Assembly (NCBI GenBank): GCA_030691505.1 | Contig: JAUYEG010000063.1 | Span: 27,853 to 91,852 of the forward strand | Direction: 5' to 3' | From: Bacillota bacterium | GTDB lineage: Bacteria > Bacillota > Sulfobacillia > JAUYEG01 | Length of the DNA: 64,000 bases | Shown: in pieces, positions 53,009 to 61,907 of the stretch | Numbering within the stretch: the stretch's first letter is position 1 | Layout of the letters: each line of letters starts with the position of its first letter | Made by a program: the position numbers and the translations under genes | Notes under the pieces: generated by a model | Database searches by the model: none | Told to the model about the DNA's origin: nothing | Seen by the model: the letters and a program-made list of their open reading frames with translations, nothing else

Positions 53009-55792
53009 CTATCCCTTCCTCCCCGGGGATGCCAAGTCAGCGAGCAGTGCGGGAAGGGCTTCCAGCGCGCCGGGTATGCGCGCGGGGTCCCTGGCGCCCG
53101 CCTGAGCCATATCGGGGCGCCCGCCGCCGCTGCCTCCGGCAGCCGCTGCCAGGCGCCTGGCTATGTCGCCGGCCTTGAGGCCGCCCGCGACAAGCGCGGC
53201 GCCGACGCTCACAACGAATGCCGCCTTGTCTCCCACCTTGGCGCCCAGGACTCCGACGCCGCGGTCGCCGAGACGGTCGCGCACAAGGTCGGATTGCTGC
53301 CGCAGCTCGTCAACCGTGGCCGCCTGAACCTGGCCCGCCGCCAGAAGGCAGCCCGGGACGGCCTCGCGCGCGCCCGCCACGATCGACTCGAGCTGCCCCC
53401 TGGCCGCGCGGAGCCGCAGCGATTCGTTCTCCCGCCCGAGATCGCGAACCTCTCGTCCGAGGTCCTCCACCCGGGAGACGATGTCCTCAGCGCCGGCCCG
53501 CAAAACGTCCGCCAGCTTGAGCAGAGTGTCCCGGTTACGCCGGGCGGCCGCGCGGGCGCCGTGGCCCGTCACGGCCTCGATCCGCCGCACACCGGACCCG
53601 ATGCTGCTTTCGCCGAGAAGCAGGCACAGTCCGATCTCGCCGGTCCGCCGGACGTGGGTGCCGCCGCATAGCTCGCGTGACTCCTCGCCGGCCGAGACGA
53701 CGCGGACCCGCTCCCCGTACTTCTCACCAAAGAAAGCAAGGGCGCCATGGGCCCGTGCCTCATCGAGGCTCATCTCGCACCACGTGACCGGCAGATCCGC
53801 CAGGACCGCCCGGTTGATCCCGTCTTCGACGGCCTCCAACTGCCCGGCGGTGAGCGCGTCGGGGCTTGTGAAGTCAAACCGCAGCCGGTCGGGTGCGACC
53901 AGGGACCCGGCCTGGTGCACGGTGGAGCCCAGCACCCTGCGCAGCGAACTGTGAAGGAGGTGCGTGGCGGTGTGGTTGCGGGCCACGCCGGCGCGGCGCT
54001 CTTCATCGACCCGCGCGGTCAGGCGGTCACCCTCGTGGATGACCCCATCTGTCCCGGTCAGCCGGTGCACGATACGCCCATCGGCCAGGCGCTGTACGTC
54101 GTCGACCTGCCAGCGCAGGCCCGACCCGGCCGCAAGCGCCCCCCGGTCAGCGGCCTGCCCGCCCGACTCGGCGTAGAACGGGGTCCTGTCGAGCGCCACA
54201 TAGACAACGGGCCGCTCCTCCGGAGCCTCGCCGGATGCGGCCGAGAAGTCAAACCATCCGACGCGCTCGCCCTGGGCCACGATCCCGGCCACGGTCGACT
54301 CGCAGGCGAACAGATCGTACCCCACGAAGACCGAGGACGGCAGGCCGGACAGGGCCTCGGCCACGTCGGCCGCGGCGGATTCCCAGCCGTCCGCGGCGCC
54401 GCGCGCCTCCCTGGCCCGAGCCCGCTGCAGGCGCATTTCTTCCTCGAAACCTTCCCGGTCGACGCCGAGGCCGGCCTCGCGGGCGAGGTCCTCCGTCAAG
54501 TCGAGGGGGAAGCCGAAGGTATCGTACAGCTGAAATGCCGCCTTGCCGGGCAGCAGTCTCCGCTCCTCCTCGCGCGCGGCAGCGACGAGATCGGCGGCGA
54601 TGCGCATCCCCTCGCGCAAGGCGGCTCCGAACCTCTCTTCCTCCCGCCGGACGATGCCCTCGATGTGTCCCGCCTGGGCCGCCACGTCAGGGTACGCCGG
54701 GGCCATCAGGCCCGCCGCCACGGGCACCAGCTGGTGAAGGAACGGCTCGTAGGCTCCGGCCGCAAGGCCGTACCGCGCCGCGCGCCGCAACAGGCGCCGC
54801 AGCACGTACCCGCGGCCCTCGTTGGCCGGAAGCGGTCCGTCGGCCACGGCAAAGACCACGGAACGCAGGTGGTCGGCGATGACCCGGAGGGCCAGGTCGT
54901 GTTCGGCGTTGGCTCCGTACTCCATGCCGGTCAGCTGCCCGGCCCCGACTATCAAGGGCCACAGCAGATCGGTCTCGAAATTGGTCGCCACCGCCTGCAC
55001 TATGGACGTGATCCGCTCAAGCCCCATGCCGGTGTCTATGTTCTTGCGCGGCAGCGGAGTACGGGTGCCGTCTTCGTTGTGGTTATACTGGGTAAACACC
55101 AGGTTGTAGAACTCAAGGTACCTGTCACACCCGCAAAGGGGGCCGCACTCCGCCGAGCCGCAGCCGAAGGCGGCGCCGCGGTCTATGTATATCTCGCTGT
55201 TGGGCCCGCACGGCCCGGGGCCGATGTCCCAGAAGTTGCTCGGATCGTCGACCACCCGCGCGGCGGGCAATCCAACCTCGGTGCGCCATATCTGCCTGGC
55301 CTCGTCGTCCGTGGGATGAACGGTGACCCACAAGAGCTCCGCGGGCAGGCCATAGTACCGGGTGCAAAGCTCCCAGGCCCAGGCGATCGCCTCTCGCTTG
55401 AAGTACTCGCCGATCGAAAAGTTGCCGAGCATCTCGAAGAAGGTATGGTGGCGCGGCGTGCGGCCGACGTTCTCGATGTCGTTGAGCCGGATGGATTTCT
55501 GCGAGGTAGCCAGCCGCACGTTGGGCGGCTTCACCGTGCCCTGGAAATACGGCTTGAGCGGGGCCATGCCGCAGTTTATCCACAGGATCGACGGGTCATC
55601 GCGCGGGACAAGGGGGTAGCTCGGAAGCACGGTGTGCTCTTTCCCGGCGAAGAAATCAAGAAAGGTCGCCCGGACCTGAGCCCCGGTCATCTTGGGAATG
55701 CGGTCGGCACCGGTTGGCAGGGCCACGCCGGGGACCGGCGGGCGGGCGTCCATCCTGAGCAGAGCCTGAACGTCTATCTGACCTCTTGACAC
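53009..55792 (-). CDS. alaS: Alanyl-tRNA synthetase
   Basis: A 927-residue class II synthetase that charges tRNA-Ala. The catalytic domain has HTVLPSYPLVPRDDPSILWINCGMAPLKPYF and GTGMGLERI-like motifs, then the editing domain with zinc ligands HTATHLLH and CGGTHV, and the C-Ala domain (about 750-927). The GTG at 55792 has GGAGGT seven bases upstream. It is expressed through an alanine T-box leader. A Met codon further downstream (MTGAQVRATFLDFF) is where many AlaS proteins begin, so about 34 residues of N-terminal extension are encoded. Confidence 0.95.
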   Translation of the reverse strand: MSRGQIDVQALLRMDARPPVPGVALPTGADRIPKMTGAQVRATFLDFFAGKEHTVLPSYPLVPRDDPSILWINCGMAPLKPYFQGTVKPPNVRLATSQKSIRLNDIENVGRTPRHHTFFEMLGNFSIGEYFKREAIAWAWELCTRYYGLPAELLWVTVHPTDDEARQIWRTEVGLPAARVVDDPSNFWDIGPGPCGPNSEIYIDRGAAFGCGSAECGPLCGCDRYLEFYNLVFTQYNHNEDGTRTPLPRKNIDTGMGLERITSIVQAVATNFETDLLWPLIVGAGQLTGMEYGANAEHDLALRVIADHLRSVVFAVADGPLPANEGRGYVLRRLLRRAARYGLAAGAYEPFLHQLVPVAAGLMAPAYPDVAAQAGHIEGIVRREEERFGAALREGMRIAADLVAAAREEERRLLPGKAAFQLYDTFGFPLDLTEDLAREAGLGVDREGFEEEMRLQRARAREARGAADGWESAAADVAEALSGLPSSVFVGYDLFACESTVAGIVAQGERVGWFDFSAASGEAPEERPVVYVALDRTPFYAESGGQAADRGALAAGSGLRWQVDDVQRLADGRIVHRLTGTDGVIHEGDRLTARVDEERRAGVARNHTATHLLHSSLRRVLGSTVHQAGSLVAPDRLRFDFTSPDALTAGQLEAVEDGINRAVLADLPVTWCEMSLDEARAHGALAFFGEKYGERVRVVSAGEESRELCGGTHVRRTGEIGLCLLLGESSIGSGVRRIEAVTGHGARAAARRNRDTLLKLADVLRAGAEDIVSRVEDLGREVRDLGRENESLRLRAARGQLESIVAGAREAVPGCLLAAGQVQAATVDELRQQSDLVRDRLGDRGVGVLGAKVGDKAAFVVSVGAALVAGGLKAGDIARRLAAAAGGSGGGRPDMAQAGARDPARIPGALEALPALLADLASPGRKG

Positions 55793-55799
55793 TGGCCAT

Positions 55800-56101
55800 A
55801 CCTCCTCACGGAAATGCCAAGGCCCGCACCCAAGGGGCGCGGGCCCGCTGTACCACCCTCATACGCCGCCGCCTCGCGGCAGCAGCCTCGTTGCCCGCAA
55901 CGTGCCGCGGCGAACCGCGGGTCGCGGGCGGCAGGTCTAACGGCCTGCACCGCCGAACTTGGCCGCGACACGCGCAGCCTGGCGCCCGGGGCTCTTAGGT
56001 CGGCCCGCCTCCCCCACCCCTCCGGATTTCGCAGCCGACTCCTTCTCTGAAAAGGCCGGCGGGGGGGCAGCTACCTTGTCATCACCGATTCGTGATTATA
56101 G
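55800..56101 (-). promoter_or_regulatory. Alanine T-box leader and promoter of alaS
   Basis: The minus-strand leader contains the T-box core AGGGTGGTACAGCGGG (about 55845-55860), and its UGGU bulge pairs with the ACCA end of tRNA-Ala (discriminator A). A GC-rich terminator (GCCCGCG..TGCGGGC) follows at about 55816-55845. A TATAAT (56096-56101) with a poor -35 would start transcription near 56089. Uncharged tRNA-Ala should stop termination and raise alaS expression. I could not locate the specifier codon reliably. Confidence 0.85.
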
Positions 56102-56222
56102 GCTCCGCGGACGGAGCCGGGCCGGACTGCGCGTCCGGCACCTCTTATCCTGGCATTTTATCGTGGACGGCTCTCCATGTCCAGCGGAGGAAACCGGCAC
56201 CCGACGGCCAAACTGGATATAC

Positions 56223-56819
56223 ATGACCACTGCACTGCCCAAGGGCCGCCTGGTCCGCCTGCCCACTGTGGCCGAGCTGCACGCGGTGTTTGACCGCCTC
56301 AACCGCCTGCATTTCGGAGGCCGGCTCAAGGCACGCCTCGAATGGAGCACGCGGCTGCGCACCACGGCCGGCAAGTGCGTGGTTTCTCCGCGCGGCAACG
56401 TGATCCGGCTGGCGACGGCCTTTGCGAGCCGCTATCCCGAACTCCTTGAGCGGCTGATCCTGCACGAAATGATCCATCTCGTGGCCTCCGGCCACGGCGC
56501 CGCGTTCAGGGCCGAGGCCCGCCGCTGCGGCGTTGAGCCGGGACCCGATTTCATGCACTGCCCGGAGTTCGCGCCACGGCGGCCTTACCGGTACCGCTAC
56601 ACGTGCCCCATATGCGGCCTGGAGGTTTTGCGCAGGCGGACTGGCCGCTGGTACTGCCGCAGCTGCGCGGCCCGGCACGGGCGGGCCGCGCGCCTCCGCC
56701 TATCCCGGCTTTACGTGGTCCCGGGCGCTGAGCCAGCGGGCGATCAGCACCCTCAGCACACCCGCCACCGGTACGGCGGCGATCATGCCCACCAGCCCGA
56801 ACAGCTCAAACCCGGCTAG
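56223..56819 (+). CDS. SprT-like zinc protein
   Basis: About 198 residues. The metalloprotease-like motif HEMIHLVASGHGAAF holds the His-Glu-x2-His, and CPICGLEVLRRRTGRWYCRSC is a zinc ribbon, together matching the SprT family. The ATG at 56223 has only a weak site; the frame is open upstream to 55959, without conservation. The last 40 residues (from about LSRLYVVPGAEP) lie in 120 bases that also encode the C-terminus of the AI-2E transporter on the other strand. Confidence 0.75.
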   Translation: MTTALPKGRLVRLPTVAELHAVFDRLNRLHFGGRLKARLEWSTRLRTTAGKCVVSPRGNVIRLATAFASRYPELLERLILHEMIHLVASGHGAAFRAEARRCGVEPGPDFMHCPEFAPRRPYRYRYTCPICGLEVLRRRTGRWYCRSCAARHGRAARLRLSRLYVVPGAEPAGDQHPQHTRHRYGGDHAHQPEQLKPG

Positions 56820-57752
56820 CAAGGCGAAGATAACCGCCAGCGGGTGCAGTCCCACATGCGAGCCGATGATGCGGGGCGACAGGATCTGGCTTTCGGCCTG
56901 CTGGATGACGAATATGGCCGCCAGGACCTTCAGGGCGTCGATGGGCGAGCTGGCTGCCGCCACGGCAAGGGCTGGGATCGCGCCGATCAGGGGGCCGAAG
57001 TAGGGTATCACGTCCGTGATCCCCGCGAATATCGCCAAGATGATGGCGAACCTGATCTTGAGCAGTGCCAGGGCGGCCATCATGAGGAGACCGACAAGCG
57101 CGGCCACGGTCAGCTGCCCGCGGACGAAGCCGCTGATAACGGCATCGATTTCCCCCAGCAGATCCACGGTCGCGGAGCGCTCGCGGCGCGGCAGGAGGCG
57201 GCGAAAGCCCTCGCGCAGCTTGTCGAGGTCCTTGAGCAGGTAAAAGGACAGAATCGGGGCCAGGAGAAGACTGAAAAGGGCAGTAAAGACGCTCAGCACG
57301 CTCTGCCCCACCGACCCGATCAGGCCAAGCAGCTGCCCCTGGACGGTCAAGATGGCGTCGTCCAGTGATTGCCGCAACGCCCCGGGCAGCTGGAACTGGC
57401 TGTACCGCTCCTGGAACTCGGCCGACATGGCCTGGAGCTGAGCGAAATACCCCGGCAGGAACTCCGCCAGCCGGTTGAGCTCGCCGATGACGACCGGGAT
57501 AAGCAAGCCGATGGCCACCGCCCCGAGCAGGATCACGGTCAAGTAGATGAAGATCAGCGCCGAGGGGCGGGAAAAACCCCGCTGGACCAGCACGGTCACA
57601 AGCGGGTTGAGCAGATACGAAAGGACGCCCGCGAGCAGGAACGGGGGCAGGATGGCGCGCACCCGCCAAAGCCCGGCGGCGAGCAGAGCGAGCAGAAAGG
57701 CGGCTCCGAGGAGCCGCCTGTGCCTTTGCCATTGCTCAGCGAGGAAACCCAA
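56700..57752 (-). CDS. AI-2E family transporter (PerM-like)
   Basis: A 350-residue membrane protein with about eight helices: two close N-terminal helices, a long cytoplasmic-looking middle segment (100-160) and the conserved PYFGPLIGAIPALAVA and ESQILSPRIIGSHVGLHPLAVI motifs of the AI-2E/UPF0118 family. Members export peptides, Na+ or signalling compounds; the substrate here is unknown. The TTG at 57752 has GGAGGG seven bases upstream. Confidence 0.88.
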   Translation of the reverse strand: MGFLAEQWQRHRRLLGAAFLLALLAAGLWRVRAILPPFLLAGVLSYLLNPLVTVLVQRGFSRPSALIFIYLTVILLGAVAIGLLIPVVIGELNRLAEFLPGYFAQLQAMSAEFQERYSQFQLPGALRQSLDDAILTVQGQLLGLIGSVGQSVLSVFTALFSLLLAPILSFYLLKDLDKLREGFRRLLPRRERSATVDLLGEIDAVISGFVRGQLTVAALVGLLMMAALALLKIRFAIILAIFAGITDVIPYFGPLIGAIPALAVAAASSPIDALKVLAAIFVIQQAESQILSPRIIGSHVGLHPLAVIFALLAGFELFGLVGMIAAVPVAGVLRVLIARWLSARDHVKPG

Positions 57753-57776
57753 GCGACAGCCCTCCGCGCTGCGACG

Positions 57777-57965
57777 CTACTTATCCATGACATCCATCAT
57801 TTCCGCCTTGCGCCTCTGGAACATCCGCTCCGCGCGATTCGCCAGGCCCCGCGTCGTCTCCATCACTCGCTCCCGGCTGTCCATGCCCATCTGCGGCAGG
57901 AGCCACATCCCGACTGCCGTGCCCAGCAGCATACCCGCAAACATCCCACGCCAAAACCGGTTCAC
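57777..57965 (-). CDS. YtxH-domain small membrane protein
   Basis: A 62-residue protein. One helix (RFWRGMFAGMLLGTAVGMWLL) with glycine-rich spacing is followed by a charged helix ending in MMDVMDK, as in YtxH/GvpP-like stress proteins. The GTG at 57965 overlaps the stop of the zinc-ribbon gene (GTGA) and has GGAGGT nearby. Confidence 0.75.
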   Translation of the reverse strand: MNRFWRGMFAGMLLGTAVGMWLLPQMGMDSRERVMETTRGLANRAERMFQRRKAEMMDVMDK

Positions 57966-58234
57966 CTTCTGCTCACCTCCTCGCGCCGGGCTGTGCCGAG
58001 CGTGCCGACCGGCCCCGCGAGTGTTTCCTGCGGGTCGAGGGCGGCAGACTGCGGCACGAGCGTGCCGTCGTCGGCGATCTCCCAGGCCCGCAAATACGGA
58101 CCGGTGTAATTGAACTGCGCGCAGCAGTCCCAGCAGTAGTACTGATCGAGCCCGATCCGCCCCACAATGCGGCTGCCGCACACCGGGCATGCGCCCGGAA
58201 AACGGCCGTGGCGTCCGGCGTCGCGCGCCGACAT
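57962..58234 (-). CDS. Small zinc-ribbon protein
   Basis: About 90 residues. CPVCGSRIVGRIGLDQYYCWDCCAQF is a four-cysteine zinc ribbon, followed by a short polar domain. It has no other signature. The ATG at 58234 lies nine bases after GGGGAG; a TTG three codons earlier is also possible. It is translated together with the YtxH gene. Confidence 0.7.
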   Translation of the reverse strand: MSARDAGRHGRFPGACPVCGSRIVGRIGLDQYYCWDCCAQFNYTGPYLRAWEIADDGTLVPQSAALDPQETLAGPVGTLGTARREEVSRR

Positions 58235-58340
58235 GCCGATCAACTCCCCCGCCGGACAATCCCGGCACTAGCCATTGTTCCCGGCTGGAGCAGGTGGAAT
58301 GCGACTTTGCGAGCGGGCGGCGTCACCGTCGCCGGCGCCG

Positions 58341-58877
58341 GTGCAGATCGAGAAGGAAGCTCGCTTCGGCGCCATGACCACGGACTTCACCATGGTGCGC
58401 GGCGGAGCGCTGCACAGGGCCAACGGCGGCTATTTGATCCTGGGCGGGGGCCCCGGTCCGCCAATCGCTCGCCATGACCGGAGCGGTGAACCAAAAAGGC
58501 GCGGTCCAGTCCATCGGCGGAGTGAACGAGAAGATAGAGGGGTTTTTCGCGGTCTGCAAGCTCAGAGGCTGACCGGGGAACAGGGCGTCATCATTCCTCA
58601 GGGCAATATGCGGCACCTCATGCTGAGGCACGAGGTCACAGATGCCGTGCGCAACGGGTTATTTCACATCTATCCCGTGACGACCATTGACGAAATCCTG
58701 ACCATCGTGACAGGGATCCCTGCCGGCGAGCCCGGCGGGGACGGCCTATACCCGGAGGGGTCCCTTAACCATTCCGTCGCGCGGCGCATCCGCGAGATGG
58801 CGGAGCGGCTGCGCCGGTTTGCCGCGCACGAGGCGGCTCAGGCCGGAGTCCCGCTCGCGATTCGCGAGGAACACTGA
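58341..58877 (+). pseudogene. Decayed Lon-like (COG1067 type) ATP-dependent protease
   Basis: Fragments of one protein in two frames. QIEKEARFGAMTTDFTMVRG plus [12 protein letters not shown] match the part of Lon-related AAA proteases before the ATP-dependent linker. After a large internal loss, a second frame (58474-58572) reads [19 protein letters not shown] and continues to a stop at 58570. The first frame then resumes as [19 protein letters not shown] and on to the C-terminus at 58877. The AAA core and the catalytic Ser are missing. It is best read as a pseudogene, not an active protease. Confidence 0.8.
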
Positions 58878-58981
58878 CCCGGCCCCGCGGGGCAGTCTGG
58901 AGGAACGCGTCCCCTTCCGTCAAACTCGTTATTGGTTCAAACATATCGAGGCAATAAGCGACGGGCGGGGGCGATGTGTAG

Positions 58982-60448
58982 TTGGATGAGTTGCTGATGC
59001 GCCCCGCACTGGATGCGGCGGTCAGGGCCGGGGCTGAGTACGCAGACATCCGCAGGGTCGGCCGCGTCACCGAGTCGATAGGCGTCCGGCAGGGCGCCGT
59101 GCGGTCGATATCCTCCTCGAGCGAGCAGGGCTTTGGCGTGCGTGTGCTGGCTGGCGGGGCGTGGGGATTCGCCGCGAGCTCGCGCCTCGACCCCGACGAG
59201 GTCCAGCGCGTCGCCCGCCAGGCCGTGGGGATTGCCAGGGCGAGCGCTCAGGTCATGGACCGCAAGGTGACGCTTGCCCCGGTCGAACCGGTAACGGACA
59301 CCTATCGTACCCCGGTGCGGGTCGACCCGTTCGCGGTCAAGATGGAAGACAAGGTATCCATGCTGCTCGAGGCGGACCGGCTGGTTTCCGCCCAGAGGAA
59401 GCCATGGCGGGTGGCGACCAGGCTCATCGGCGAGGCATACCTGAACTGGAGCCGCGAAAACAAGCGTTTCCTGAGCACCGAGGGCGCGGACATCCAGCAG
59501 GAGCTGGTCGAGTGCGGGGGCGGGGTGGCGGCCACCGCCGGGACCCTGCGTGAGATACAGCGCCGGTCGTACCCCAATGCCCATCGCGGCCACTACGCGA
59601 CGGCCGGATGGGAGTTCGTCGAATCGCTCCGGCTGGCGGACGCGGCGCCGCGGATCGGGCGCGAGGCTCTCGCCCTGCTTGGGGCCAGGCGCTGTCCGTC
59701 CGGCCGCACCGCGCTGATCCTGGACAGCACGCAGATGGCCTTGCAGATCCACGAGAGCTGCGGCCACCCGATTGAGCTCGATCGCGTTTTCGGCAGCGAG
59801 GCCAGCTTCGCGGGGACGAGCTTTCTTACGCCGGACAAACGCGGCGCATTCCGTTACGGGTCCGAGGCGGTGAACATCACCGCCGACGCGACGATGCCCG
59901 GCGGACTGGGCACCTTTGGCTACGATGACGAAGGCGTCCCCGCGCAGAGGACGGAGATCATCCGCGAGGGCGTCTTTCTCAACTACCTTACCTCCCGCGA
60001 CACGGCGCCTCTGGTGGGCGACGAGGCAAGCAGCGGTGCGGCGCGGGCCACAGGTCCGGACCGCATCCCCATCGTGCGCATGACCAACGTCAACCTTGAG
60101 CCGGGGGACTGGACGCTGGACGCGATGATCCGCGACACCCAGGACGGCATCTTAATGGAAACCAACCTCAGCTGGTCCATCGACGACAGGCGGCTCAACT
60201 TCCAGTTCGCCGCCGAGGCAGGCTGGGAGATCAAGGACGGGTCGCTGGGCGCGATGCTCAAGAACCCCAACTACACCGGAATCACCCCGGAGTTCTGGGG
60301 CGCCTGCGACGCGGTCGGAGACAAGAGCGAGTGGCGGCTCTGGGGCACCCCGAACTGCGGCAAGGGCCAGCCGTCACAGGTGGCTCACGTCGGACACGGG
60401 GCCTCCCCGGCCCGCTTTCGCGATGTAAGGGTAGGTGTCGGCAGGTGA
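58982..60448 (+). CDS. tldD: Metalloprotease TldD
   Basis: A 488-residue subunit of the TldD/TldE protease, which degrades unfolded peptides or matures small peptides. The zinc motif HESCGHPIELD (His-Glu-x3-His) is present. GFGVRVLAGGAWGFAAS and the C-terminal WSIDDRRLNFQFAAEAGWEIKDG are conserved. The TTG start at 58982 is preceded by a G-rich stretch. It overlaps tldE by 4 bases. Confidence 0.94.
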   Translation: MDELLMRPALDAAVRAGAEYADIRRVGRVTESIGVRQGAVRSISSSSEQGFGVRVLAGGAWGFAASSRLDPDEVQRVARQAVGIARASAQVMDRKVTLAPVEPVTDTYRTPVRVDPFAVKMEDKVSMLLEADRLVSAQRKPWRVATRLIGEAYLNWSRENKRFLSTEGADIQQELVECGGGVAATAGTLREIQRRSYPNAHRGHYATAGWEFVESLRLADAAPRIGREALALLGARRCPSGRTALILDSTQMALQIHESCGHPIELDRVFGSEASFAGTSFLTPDKRGAFRYGSEAVNITADATMPGGLGTFGYDDEGVPAQRTEIIREGVFLNYLTSRDTAPLVGDEASSGAARATGPDRIPIVRMTNVNLEPGDWTLDAMIRDTQDGILMETNLSWSIDDRRLNFQFAAEAGWEIKDGSLGAMLKNPNYTGITPEFWGACDAVGDKSEWRLWGTPNCGKGQPSQVAHVGHGASPARFRDVRVGVGR

Positions 60449-61773
60449 TCGGAAGAGAGGGCGCCACGGCGATATTGCGCAAAGCCATCGATTTCTCCGA
60501 CGCGGAACAGACCCAGGCCGTTCTCATCGGCGGCGAGTCCGCGCTGACCAGGCTCGCCGAGAACGTCATCCACCAGAACGTCGCCGAGAGCGACGCAAGG
60601 CTCACGGTCAAGGCGGTCTTTGGCCGGAAGATCGGCACGGCGTCCGGCAACGACCTGAGCGATGAGGGCGTGCGGCGCACAGCCGCCCGGGCTTGCGAGA
60701 TCGCCAGGATCAACCGTGAGGACAGGCGCTTTGTATCCCTCCCGGCTCCCACCGGCGATGCGTACCCACAGGTACGATGTTTCTCGGAGCGCACGGCGGC
60801 CTTCGGGGCGGCAAAGCGCGCCGCGGCGGCCGGCATCTTTGCCGCTGAGGCGAGGAGCGCGGGTTTCCGGGCGGCGGGATCGCTCGGCGTTCAGGCCGGG
60901 GAGATCGCGATTGCCAATTCGCTCGGCGTGCTCGCCTACAGCCCGCACACGCGGGTTGAGGCAAGCACGGTGGTGATGTCGGGCGCCGGCGCAGGGTATG
61001 CCGGTGACTCGGCCGTCGACGTGGACGACATCTCCTTTGCCGAAATGGCCCGCACCGCTGTTCAAAAATGCCGCGACTCGCTAAACGCGGCGGCATTGCC
61101 CCCGGGCGACTACGAGGTGGTGCTCGAACCCGAGGCGGTCGGCGCGATGCTGCTCTTTGCGATCCGGGTAGGCTTTCACCACGTGCTCTACCGCCAGGGA
61201 GGCAGCTACCTGTCACGCAAGCTCGGCAGACGGGTGCTCGGGGACAACGTCACGATCTGGGACGACGGCACCGACCCGCGCGGCCTGCCGATGCCCTTTG
61301 ACTTCGAGGGCACGCCCAAACGCAAGCTGATGTTGTTTGAGAACGGGGTTTTCCGCAACATGGTCTATGACTCGTATACGGCGGGCGAGGCGGGCGCCAA
61401 GACGACCGGGCACTCGATCCCCTACGCGGATTTCGGCGCGATGCCCATGAACGTCTTCGTCCAGCCCGGCGGGGCGAGCATCCAAGACATGATCAAGTCC
61501 ACAGAACGGGGCATCCTCGTGACGCGCTTTCACTACACCAACCTGGTCCGCCCGGGCAAAGTGGTCATCACCGGGATGACGCGCGACGGCACGTTCCTGA
61601 TCGAGGGCGGAAAGGTCAAGGGACCGGTCATGAACATGCGCTTTACCCAGAGCGTCCTCGAGGCGCTGCGCTGTGTGGAGATGGTCGGTTCCGAGCCCAG
61701 GCGGCTGGGTATGGCCAACGTACCGGCGATGAAAATCGGGAAGTTTAGCTTCACCGGAGCCACGGAGTACTAG
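60445..61773 (+). CDS. tldE: TldE (PmbA) protein
   Basis: A 442-residue partner of TldD that lacks the zinc motif, as expected. YDSYTAGEAGAKTTGHS and TNLVRPGKVVITGMTRDGTFLIEGG are typical of the PmbA family. The GTG at 60445 overlaps the tldD stop (GTGA), so the pair is coupled. Upstream in-frame codons within tldD are not starts. Confidence 0.93.
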   Translation: MIGREGATAILRKAIDFSDAEQTQAVLIGGESALTRLAENVIHQNVAESDARLTVKAVFGRKIGTASGNDLSDEGVRRTAARACEIARINREDRRFVSLPAPTGDAYPQVRCFSERTAAFGAAKRAAAAGIFAAEARSAGFRAAGSLGVQAGEIAIANSLGVLAYSPHTRVEASTVVMSGAGAGYAGDSAVDVDDISFAEMARTAVQKCRDSLNAAALPPGDYEVVLEPEAVGAMLLFAIRVGFHHVLYRQGGSYLSRKLGRRVLGDNVTIWDDGTDPRGLPMPFDFEGTPKRKLMLFENGVFRNMVYDSYTAGEAGAKTTGHSIPYADFGAMPMNVFVQPGGASIQDMIKSTERGILVTRFHYTNLVRPGKVVITGMTRDGTFLIEGGKVKGPVMNMRFTQSVLEALRCVEMVGSEPRRLGMANVPAMKIGKFSFTGATEY

Positions 61774-61907
61774 GCCCGGCGCCGCGGACGATCGCTCGGG
61801 CATCCTTCGCTTATGGGCGGCCGGCGGAACTGGTCTGCAGGACCGTGCGGCCGGATGCCGAACCAGCGGTGATACGCTGGACCAATACCATTGCGGAGGG
61901 TTGCCGA

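Noticed and set aside
53747..55789. Long plus-strand open frame (680 codons) opposite alaS
   Set aside because: It is the antisense shadow of alaS, which has all synthetase motifs.
55959..56222. Upstream extension of the SprT-like frame
   Set aside because: It overlaps the T-box leader and lacks any conserved sequence; the translation is Arg/Pro-rich.
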